Below, piece after piece: positions 42,527 through 48,220 of a stretch of 48,220 bases of DNA. Location: positions 1-48,220 of the forward strand of contig JAFGXR010000081.1 of NCBI GenBank assembly GCA_016936555.1, written 5' to 3'. The DNA is from Spirochaetales bacterium. GTDB lineage: Bacteria; Spirochaetota; Spirochaetia; DSM-2461. Under the pieces are notes generated by a model, which worked only from the letters and a program-made list of their open reading frames with translations, had not been told where the DNA came from and did not search any database. A program made the position numbers and the translations under genes. Positions within the stretch are counted from its first letter, which is position 1. Every line of letters begins with the position of its first letter.

Positions 42527-43429
42527 ATGATTTCGAAAAGAAAAGCCGGAGCGACACAGAACCTCATTATGTTTGTTCTGTTTATAGCGCCGGCGCTTAT
42601 ATTATTCAGCGTTTTTGTCGTGGCTCCTGTTTTCCAGGGAGCTTTTTATTCACTGTTCAACTGGAAGGGCGCCGGGCCTCTGAACAGGGAGAACTTCGCC
42701 GGCATTGAGAATTTCACAAGGCTGTTCGCCGACAAATATTTTAAAACCGCTTTGTGGAACAATATGAAAGTTATCATCTTCTCCCTGATCTTTCAGCTTC
42801 CCGCAGCGTTTATCTTCGCTCTGCTCATAGGCCGGGGCAAGACGAGAGGATCGGTTCTATTCAGAAGCCTCTATTTTTTCCCCTATATTCTGACGGAAAT
42901 AATCGCCGGAGTCATATGGAAATTTATCTATAATCCCCAGTTCGGACTCATGACCCAGCTGGCCAGCTTTTTTGCCGACACGAAAAGGGAAATCGCCCTT
43001 CTGGCCGATCCATCGACGGCCTTCAATGCCATTTTCGTCGTGCTGTTCTGGAAATATATCGGTTTTCATATGATCCTATATATCGCCGGATTGCAGAATG
43101 TCCCGACGGAACTGGAAGACGCCGCCGTAATCGACGGAGCCAACAGGCTGCAGGTAATCCGCAATGTCATAATCCCCAGCATGAAAGGCGTTATATCCAT
43201 ATCGATTTTCCTTTCGGTAACCGGGGCTTTCAACGTTTTCGACGTCGTCTGGGCCATGGGCCAGGGAGGACCGGTCCATTCAACGGAAACACTCGTAACC
43301 TATCTTTACAATTTCGGATATAAGAGATTCGCCTTCGGTTACGGAAGCGCCGTGGCCATAGTTATTTTTCTGCTATGTCTGGCATTTAATTTTCTCTACC
43401 AGAAATATATCGTAGGAGAGGAAAACTGA
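42527..43429 (+). CDS. Sugar ABC transporter permease (UgpA/MalF-like)
   Basis: Inner-membrane permease, 300 residues, six helices. The opening AGATQNLIMFVLFIAPALILFSVFVVAPVFQGAFYSLFNW and the coupling loop LEDAAVIDGANRLQVIRNVIIPSMKG are typical of MalF/UgpA proteins for sugars. The frame extends upstream through the terminator from a TTG, but the ATG at 42527 is the first plausible start outside it. The ribosome site (GTGGATG region) is weak, which may further limit expression. Its stop overlaps the next gene's start by one base. Confidence 0.9.
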   Translation: MISKRKAGATQNLIMFVLFIAPALILFSVFVVAPVFQGAFYSLFNWKGAGPLNRENFAGIENFTRLFADKYFKTALWNNMKVIIFSLIFQLPAAFIFALLIGRGKTRGSVLFRSLYFFPYILTEIIAGVIWKFIYNPQFGLMTQLASFFADTKREIALLADPSTAFNAIFVVLFWKYIGFHMILYIAGLQNVPTELEDAAVIDGANRLQVIRNVIIPSMKGVISISIFLSVTGAFNVFDVVWAMGQGGPVHSTETLVTYLYNFGYKRFAFGYGSAVAIVIFLLCLAFNFLYQKYIVGEEN

Positions 43430-44259
43430 TGGTAACGAAAAAAAGATATGAAGTCATAAGATTTATTTTAAGCGCCATTATCGCCTTTATAATGTTTTAT
43501 CCCATATTGACGGTCCTGATGGGCGGATTCAAGGAAAAGGGCCAGATCTTTTCCGATCCTTTCGGAATCCCCAATCCACCCACCCTGCAGACCTTTGGGG
43601 AAATACTGGGAGCGACAGGGACCTACTGGACCCTGATATTCAACTCAGTGTACATAACCGGCGCGACGATAGCCATCGTCATCGTTTTCGCCATGCTGGC
43701 CAGCGCCGCGCTCTCGAGAATCCGCATCCGGGGACAGAAAGCCCTGTTCAACTTCTTTATAATGGGATTGCTTTTCCCCCTGACAGTGGCCATTCTCCCC
43801 CTCTTCCTGCAATTGAGATCATTCGGACTGATAGGGTCCCGCTGGGGAGTTATCCTGACACAGGCCGCATTCAATCTGCCCATAAGCATATTCATCCTGA
43901 CCGGTTTTTTCCGGCAGATCCCTTTTGAGCTCCAGGATGCCTGCAGCATCGACGGGGGGACGATTCTCACATTTTTCAGAAAGATAATGATCCCCCTTTC
44001 CACCCCCGTTCTGGCCACTGTGACAATAATCGTTTTCGTCGCCAGCTGGAACCAGTTCATGCTGCCCCTGCTGGTCCTTTCCGATACGTCGCATTTTACG
44101 ATTCCCCTGGGAGTCATGCAGTATCAGGGGCAGTACGCTTCGGGATGGAACCAGATAATGGCTTTTATCACGCTGTCCATTCTTCCGGTCATTATTTTCT
44201 ATTTTGCCCTCCAGCGCTATGTCATAGACGGGCTGACGGCCGGAGCGGTAAAAGGCTGA
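43429..44259 (+). CDS. Carbohydrate ABC transporter permease (UgpE/MalG-like)
   Basis: Second half of the sugar channel, 276 residues. It has the first helix IRFILSAIIAFIMFYPILTVLMGGFKE, the segment LFNFFIMGLLFPLTVAILPLFLQLRSFGLIGSRWGVILTQAAFNLPISIFILTGFFRQIP and the coupling motif LQDACSIDGGTILTFFRKIMIPLSTP. The C-terminus FALQRYVIDGLTAGAVKG is the family standard. The TGATG junction (one-base overlap) implies translational coupling to the previous permease. No ATPase gene follows in this operon. Confidence 0.93.
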   Translation: MVTKKRYEVIRFILSAIIAFIMFYPILTVLMGGFKEKGQIFSDPFGIPNPPTLQTFGEILGATGTYWTLIFNSVYITGATIAIVIVFAMLASAALSRIRIRGQKALFNFFIMGLLFPLTVAILPLFLQLRSFGLIGSRWGVILTQAAFNLPISIFILTGFFRQIPFELQDACSIDGGTILTFFRKIMIPLSTPVLATVTIIVFVASWNQFMLPLLVLSDTSHFTIPLGVMQYQGQYASGWNQIMAFITLSILPVIIFYFALQRYVIDGLTAGAVKG

Positions 44260-44320
44260 AGCCGGCCGGAATTTCAAAACAGGTTTTCTGCTTTTTTTTA
44301 TCGAAAAATGGAAAAAAGAG

Positions 44321-44357
44321 ATCCGGAGGCCCCTTGGGGGGTCTCCGGATTTCTTTC
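44321..44357 (+). terminator. Intrinsic terminator of the second sugar importer operon
   Basis: A 13-pair stem (44321-44333 and 44338-44350, one G-U pair) with a TTGG loop is followed by TTCTTTCC. It separates the permease genes from the alpha/beta hydrolase gene 57 bases later. Confidence 0.8.
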
Positions 44358-44413
44358 CGATTCCATCGGGGATTTAATTTATTACGAACAGAAATACAAC
44401 TTGGGAGATATTT

Positions 44414-45250
44414 ATGGATAAGCACTGGAGCGGCCATGACATCGAAGTAAATAACATCAATCTGCACTATTACCGTACAGGCAGAGGCGATAAAAAGCCC
44501 CTGATCCTCGTACATGGATTTTCAGACAGCGGACTGTGCTGGACTCCGGTCGCCCGCGAGCTGGAAGATGAGTTCGATGTCATTATGCCCGATATGCGCG
44601 GCCATGGCCTCTCTTCCCGATACTCCGGGAATGAGAGCCCGGATATGGCTTCGGACCTGGCGGAACTGATAAAAAAACTGGGTCTGGAAAAACCTGTGAT
44701 CGGAGGCCATTCCATGGGATCCATGGTCACTTTTGAGCTGGCTATCCGTTACAGGGAATTACCGGGAGCCTTGTTTTTCGTGGATCCGCTCTGGTGGCTC
44801 GGTCTCCCTTTTGGAAATTCCGGCAGTCAAAAACCCGAAGAAAACCCCATAGCGGTCTGGGCGAAAACTCTGGAAACCACTTCCCTGGAGGAATTGATAA
44901 AAGGCTATAGTGATGACAACCCGGCCTGGTCCGGGGAGCTGATCCGCCTCATGTGCGTGGCCAAGAAGCAGCTGGACAGGGGTATCGTGGACGTTCTGTC
45001 CGAAAAAATGCACAGACAGGATCGGGACTGGCAGGAGGAAGTGATAAAGTTCCCGCAGCCCTTCATGCTTTTTTCCGGAGAGACCGGAAAAGGCGGTTTT
45101 ATTACGCCGGAAGTCAGCGCCAGGGTGAAAGAAATCAGACCCGACGCCATGACGCTTCAGGTCCCGGGCGTGGGGCACCTGATACACTTTGACGGTTTCC
45201 CCGTTTTTATGGAAGGCCTGAAGAGATTTCTGGCAAGCCTTGTTCTGTAG
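44414..45250 (+). CDS. Alpha/beta-fold hydrolase of unknown substrate
   Basis: A 278-residue cytoplasmic hydrolase. Motifs are the oxyanion loop LVHGFSDSGLCW, MPDMRGHGLSSR, the nucleophile elbow GGHSMGSMV (catalytic Ser near residue 99), and the late catalytic histidine in VPGVGHLIHFDGFPVF. A large cap region lies between about 135 and 215. The family includes esterases, lactonases and C-C hydrolases, and nothing here picks one. GGGAG precedes the ATG. It follows the importer operon in the same direction but after a strong terminator, so it may have its own promoter or depend on read-through. A role in sugar ester or lactone cleavage is possible but unproven. Confidence 0.8.
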   Translation: MDKHWSGHDIEVNNINLHYYRTGRGDKKPLILVHGFSDSGLCWTPVARELEDEFDVIMPDMRGHGLSSRYSGNESPDMASDLAELIKKLGLEKPVIGGHSMGSMVTFELAIRYRELPGALFFVDPLWWLGLPFGNSGSQKPEENPIAVWAKTLETTSLEELIKGYSDDNPAWSGELIRLMCVAKKQLDRGIVDVLSEKMHRQDRDWQEEVIKFPQPFMLFSGETGKGGFITPEVSARVKEIRPDAMTLQVPGVGHLIHFDGFPVFMEGLKRFLASLVL

Positions 45251-45354
45251 AATGTTTTCATCGGAATAGGGATATCCAGGCATAGTCTTCCTGCCGGGAG
45301 CCCTGTGACAGGATAATCGGTAAGACATCCCTTCCCCTGAATTACGGTTTTTCC

Positions 45355-46410
45355 TTATGGCGAAACAGACTTAACAGGTCCCGATGATTCTCTGACCGTC
45401 AGCTCGACCGGCAGAACTGTGCCCGCTTTGTTCTTCATTTCTACCCCTTCAATAAGATTAACGGTTTTTTCTGCAATATATCGCCCCATAACACCGCTGT
45501 CCTGCCGAACGCTGGTCAGGCGGGGGATGTAATAAGCCGTCAGGGGAATATCATCATAGCCCACGATGGACAGATCTGCGGGAACCGGGACGCCCAGGTC
45601 GGCGGCAGCCCGCAAGCCCCCCATAGCCATGGCATCGGAATAATAAAAAATGCCTGTCGGGGGATGGGGACTGTTCAAAAGCTCAACAGTCTGCTTATAA
45701 GCGCCCTCCATGCTGTAATCCCCGTTCCGCCACTGTATGGATCGGGGATCGATACCGCCGTCGGAAGCGGCTTTCTCCGCACCGGTCCGCCGGTTGACCA
45801 CGCTGTGAGTGGGATAGGAGAATCCGTAGACTACGGCCAGATCTTTATGCCCCAGAGAGACCAGGTGTTCGATCGCTTTATACCCTCCCGCGTAATCATC
45901 GGACATGATGGGAAAGGTGTTCTGTCCCGGCAGGTCCCGTTGAAAGAGGATGACGGGAATCTGTACCTTGCTGAAAAAGTCGGCCAGGACATCATCGCGG
46001 TTGATGGGGTTGATGATGATGGCATCCACATCTCTGGCGATCAGCTTCTCCAGATAGGAGATCTCCTTTTCCGCAAAAAAGTCGAAGCAATCCTCTCCGC
46101 AGTGGTCATCCTCCATAAAGCTGTAGGAGAAATAAAGGGAGTAACCGGCGGCCTCCAATTCGTTCTGGGCGCTTCGCATCACCTCGCCGAAGAACATATC
46201 GTAGATATTGGCATCGATGACCCCTATCGTCTTCGTCTTCCCCTCCCGCAGGCAGCGGGCCGTCATATTGGGGACATAACCGATCTCTTTAATGACCTTT
46301 TCTATCTTGCGGACAGTCTCCTCTTTGACCGGCCTGGTTTTGTTAATGGCGTGGCTCACTGTGGTATAGGAGACGCCCGCCAGCCTGGCCACATCCTTGA
46401 TGCTTGGCAT
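45355..46410 (-). CDS. LacI-family transcriptional regulator
   Basis: A 351-residue sugar-responsive regulator. The N-terminal helix-turn-helix (PSIKDVARLAGVSYTTVSHAINKTRPV) and hinge (IGYVPNMTARCLREGKTKTIGVI) are canonical, followed by a PBP-fold domain (IIINPINRDDVLADF, GIFYYSDAMAMGGLRAAADLG, DLSIVGYDDIPLTAYYIPRLTSVRQ). The ATG at 46410 lies one base after the MATE stop, with GAGGAG ten bases ahead; a TTG six codons earlier is the alternative. It is the second gene of the MATE-lacI operon, whose promoter carries two CAAACGTTTG elements, the kind of CG-centred palindrome that LacI proteins bind. Autoregulation is therefore likely. The effector is unknown. Confidence 0.92.
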   Translation of the reverse strand: MPSIKDVARLAGVSYTTVSHAINKTRPVKEETVRKIEKVIKEIGYVPNMTARCLREGKTKTIGVIDANIYDMFFGEVMRSAQNELEAAGYSLYFSYSFMEDDHCGEDCFDFFAEKEISYLEKLIARDVDAIIINPINRDDVLADFFSKVQIPVILFQRDLPGQNTFPIMSDDYAGGYKAIEHLVSLGHKDLAVVYGFSYPTHSVVNRRTGAEKAASDGGIDPRSIQWRNGDYSMEGAYKQTVELLNSPHPPTGIFYYSDAMAMGGLRAAADLGVPVPADLSIVGYDDIPLTAYYIPRLTSVRQDSGVMGRYIAEKTVNLIEGVEMKNKAGTVLPVELTVRESSGPVKSVSP

Positions 46411-46411
46411 A

Positions 46412-47761
46412 TCAGGCCGTCTCCTCAAGCTGTACCGCTTTCGGCGTAAGATCAGGCCCCCGGCGGAATCTGAAGTAGTTGATGACGCCCCGGATGGTCT
46501 CGTCGGAGAGAATGGTCAGGAAGACTCCGGGCAATCCGAGATCGAAAACAAAGACCGCCAGAGATCCCATGGAGAGTATGTATATGGTTCCCAGAATCTG
46601 AGTTTTGAGCATCCACTTCGTATCGCCGAATCCTCTGATGGCGGAACCCATGATCAGATTGACCGAACGGGGGAAGAAGTTCACCGCCGCCACCAGAAGA
46701 AGTATAACCGAAGACTCGATAATGGCGGCATCGGATGTAAAGATTCCCAGAATGAAGCGTGGAAACAGGAAGAACAAAACAAGAAACAAGGCGGCTATTC
46801 CCCAGGAATTCAGCTGTCCGATAAGCCCCACTCTTTTGGCACCCTCCACATCGCCGGCTCCTGTATTACGGCCCGCCAGCGCCGTAACGCCCTGGGCGAT
46901 GGAAATGATGATCAGCGCGGGAATGATATCTACAGTGAATATGATCGTATATATACCGGTAGCCAGCGGACTTATGGCGTTGAGAATGCGTATCAGTCCC
47001 AGATTCCCCAGGTTCCAGAGGAGCTCCTCACCGGCCGTGGGAATCCCCTTGGCAGAAACCTCTTTGTAGAGTTTGAAAGGACTGCTGAGTATTTTTCTGA
47101 TAGAGATCCGGAAAGGCAGTTTCCGGCTTCCCAGGATGAGGATGAAAAGCAGGACGGTCCCCGTCAGTTCGGCGATGGAGGTAGCCAGAGCCGCCCCTTC
47201 TATGCCCATTTCGGGAAATCCGAAACGGCCGAAAATCAGAATCCAGTCCAGAAGTATATTGAGGCCTGAACGGAGAGCTCCGGATATGAGAATGGGCCTG
47301 GTGTACCCGGCCGACTGGAGAATGCTGGCTCCGGCAGAGTTTATCCCCATTATAAGAAAGATGGGGATGAGATAGCGGACATAACGCAGCGCATAGGAGA
47401 GAATATCCCCTTCGACGCCCATAAGCATAAAGATGCCTCGGGCGGCAAAAAGCCAGAAGAAAAAGAGCAGAAGGGCGACGGCGCTATTGTATTTCAAGAT
47501 GGCATGGGCGATATGAGAGGCTCTCGGCTTGTCATCGGCTCCCAAGGCCTGACTCATGAGAATCGTCCCACCCGTCGAGAGAGCAAAGAGTATGGAAATA
47601 GTGGTCCAGAGAGGAGCCGAGACATTCCCGAGCGCACTCATATATCCCACATCAATCTGCCCGAGAAAAGCCCGGTCGATGATCATCTGCACCTGGGAAA
47701 TGAGCATATTGAGAAGTAGAGGAAAGGCTATGGCCCAGAGTTTCTTATTTATTCCCTTCAT
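46412..47761 (-). CDS. MATE-family multidrug/toxic-compound efflux transporter
   Basis: Cation-coupled antiporter in the inner membrane, 449 residues with twelve predicted helices in two related halves. Characteristic parts are KKLWAIAFPLLLNMLISQVQMIIDRAFLGQIDVGYMSALGN, GTILMSQALGADDKPRA and, in the second half, SIAQGVTALAGRNTGAGDVEGAKRVG. The ATG at 47761 has AAGGAG six bases ahead and starts just before the first helix; the open frame upstream runs across the operator and is not used. MATE proteins export drugs or metabolites, and the co-transcribed LacI regulator suggests a sugar-like or glycosylated signal, which is unusual for this family. Confidence 0.93.
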   Translation of the reverse strand: MKGINKKLWAIAFPLLLNMLISQVQMIIDRAFLGQIDVGYMSALGNVSAPLWTTISILFALSTGGTILMSQALGADDKPRASHIAHAILKYNSAVALLLFFFWLFAARGIFMLMGVEGDILSYALRYVRYLIPIFLIMGINSAGASILQSAGYTRPILISGALRSGLNILLDWILIFGRFGFPEMGIEGAALATSIAELTGTVLLFILILGSRKLPFRISIRKILSSPFKLYKEVSAKGIPTAGEELLWNLGNLGLIRILNAISPLATGIYTIIFTVDIIPALIIISIAQGVTALAGRNTGAGDVEGAKRVGLIGQLNSWGIAALFLVLFFLFPRFILGIFTSDAAIIESSVILLLVAAVNFFPRSVNLIMGSAIRGFGDTKWMLKTQILGTIYILSMGSLAVFVFDLGLPGVFLTILSDETIRGVINYFRFRRGPDLTPKAVQLEETA

Positions 47762-47779
47762 ATTGATCTCCTTGAAATA

Positions 47780-47810
47780 AAGCCAAACGTTTGCCGCAAA
47801 CGTTTGGCTT
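47780..47810. promoter_or_regulatory. Double LacI-type operator of the MATE-lacI operon
   Basis: Perfect 14-base arms (47780-47793 and 47797-47810) flank CCG. Each arm itself contains the palindrome CAAACGTTTG, so two LacI-type sites lie 15 bases apart centre to centre. It follows the predicted -10 box directly and ends before the MATE ribosome site, where repressor binding would block transcription. Confidence 0.8.
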
Positions 47811-47812
47811 AA

Positions 47813-47841
47813 AAAGTAATTCATCCTTACTTCCCGGTCAA
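47813..47841 (-). promoter_or_regulatory. Probable promoter of the MATE-lacI operon
   Basis: On the minus strand, TTGACC (47841-47836) and TACTTT (47818-47813) are 17 bases apart. The -35 box is good and the -10 box poor, as often seen with tightly regulated promoters. The LacI-type double operator begins at the predicted start of transcription. Confidence 0.5.
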
Positions 47842-47856
47842 GAGAATTTTCAGGAT

Positions 47857-47914
47857 TAAAAAAAGGGAACTGTTCAACTGGATATAGATTGCTCCGAAGA
47901 AACTGTACAGTTCC
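47857..47914 (-). terminator. Long-loop hairpin with T-run, possible terminator of the antitoxin-like gene
   Basis: GGAACTGT and ACAGTTCC (47914-47907 and 47873-47866 on the minus strand) are separated by 33 bases and followed by CTTTTTTT. The right half also contains the 12-base palindrome AACTGTACAGTT (47901-47912). The surrounding 47842-48033 holds no recognised gene and is AT-rich. Confidence 0.4.
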
Positions 47915-48033
47915 TTGAGAGCACTAAACTATACTGCCGCGAAGTAAAAAGCAGCAATTGTGACAGTAGGGCTGTCTGGTGCATTTTTTGGTTCTATAGA
48001 TTTTTACAGTACAACTGAACCGAATTTAAAGAA

Positions 48034-48219
48034 TTAATTAATTCTATCCCAATCGGGATCACTTCTTTCAGGAACAGAGTCCATTATAGCATCAAACTTC
48101 TTCAATATTTCTTTTTTATTGCTCTTTAACTCGTTTCTAAAAAACTGATTTGCTTCTAATTCTGCTAATTCTTTAGTAAATGAGTATAATGCGAATTGAT
48201 TAATAGATACTCCTTGTAG
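48034..48219 (-). CDS. C-terminal part of a HicB-like (ribbon-helix-helix) antitoxin
   Basis: An open frame enters from the right edge and ends with TAA at 48036-48034, giving the last 61 residues. The sequence LQGVSINQFALYSFTKELA matches the second half of ribbon-helix-helix antitoxins (pattern G-VSLNQ-), and the tail ILKKFDAIMDSVPERSDPDWDRIN matches the C-terminus of the small HicB-like antitoxin group (MAKVP---P---DRL). Such proteins bind their own promoter and neutralise a partner toxin, which would lie outside the window. Codon use is clearly AT-rich (many AAA, ATT, TTA codons) compared with every other gene here, suggesting recent transfer. The N-terminus is missing, so the assignment rests on a short match. 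Confidence 0.55.
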   Translation of the reverse strand, partial: LQGVSINQFALYSFTKELAELEANQFFRNELKSNKKEILKKFDAIMDSVPERSDPDWDRIN

Positions 48220-48220
48220 C

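Noticed and set aside
41371-42567. Minus-strand open frame of 398 codons
   Set aside because: It is antisense to the sugar receptor gene and contains no recognisable domain.
1-48220. CRISPR arrays, tRNA or rRNA genes, insertion sequences
   Set aside because: No regularly spaced repeats, cloverleaf-like sequences, rRNA motifs or transposase motifs were seen while reading both strands. A faint IS-like palindrome at 47901-47912 has no transposase beside it.

Overview
The window reads as a chromosomal segment of a free-living, carbohydrate-fermenting spirochaete (Spirochaeta / Sediminispirochaeta-like). This is inferred from the style of the solute-binding protein leaders (short signal peptides ending in SGADE- or SANGQQE-like sequences), the gene density, and the mix of diderm features (a POTRA/beta-barrel protein) with many Firmicutes-like sugar importers and LacI/GntR regulators. 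Taxonomy was not tested by any search. DNA is GC-moderate throughout except for an AT-rich right edge.

Region 1 (1-8.1 kb, minus strand) is a peptide system in one direction: oppA-oppB-oppC-oppD-oppF, an M20 amidohydrolase and a truncated Cache-domain sensor, with start/stop overlaps suggesting one operon. Upstream of it lies a 1300-residue hybrid two-component protein (8.1-12.1 kb) with about 14 propeller repeats, kinase, receiver and LuxR-type output, preceded by and overlapping a cyanophycinase-like S51 peptidase (12.0-13.2 kb). A 14-bp-arm palindrome separates the hybrid regulator from oppA. Together these look like a regulated peptide/amide uptake and breakdown module.

Region 2 (13.3-16.3 kb) holds adenosine deaminase, a small STAS-like protein and an outer-membrane POTRA/barrel protein, with no obvious link to the flanks.

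Region 3 (16.5-44.3 kb) is a glucuronoarabinoxylan utilisation locus. Left arm, minus: GH43, cytoplasmic GH10, lipoprotein GH10, CE7 acetyl-xylan esterase. Divergent, plus: GH3, then a soluble histidine kinase whose sensor is a LacI-type sugar-binding domain without DNA-binding helix, then its NarL-type response regulator. Next, minus: SGNH esterase, GH3, GH67 alpha-glucuronidase, GH51 arabinofuranosidase. Divergent, plus: an LplABC-type oligosaccharide importer. Then, minus: GH43 beta-xylosidase and an AraR-like GntR/LacI regulator, divergent from a second (UgpBAE-type) sugar importer. Neither importer has its own ATPase gene. Only the lipoprotein GH10 has a clear export signal, so the logic appears to be: limited surface cleavage, uptake of decorated xylo-oligosaccharides, and debranching and hydrolysis inside the cell, controlled by a cytoplasmic two-component sensor.

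Region 4 (44.4-48.2 kb) has an alpha/beta hydrolase, then a MATE transporter-lacI operon under a double LacI-type operator, then AT-rich DNA with the 3' part of an antitoxin-like gene at the edge. All three solute-binding protein genes in the window are followed by a strong hairpin before their permease genes. Annotations rest on reading motifs, start sites and spacing by eye; no database search was possible.
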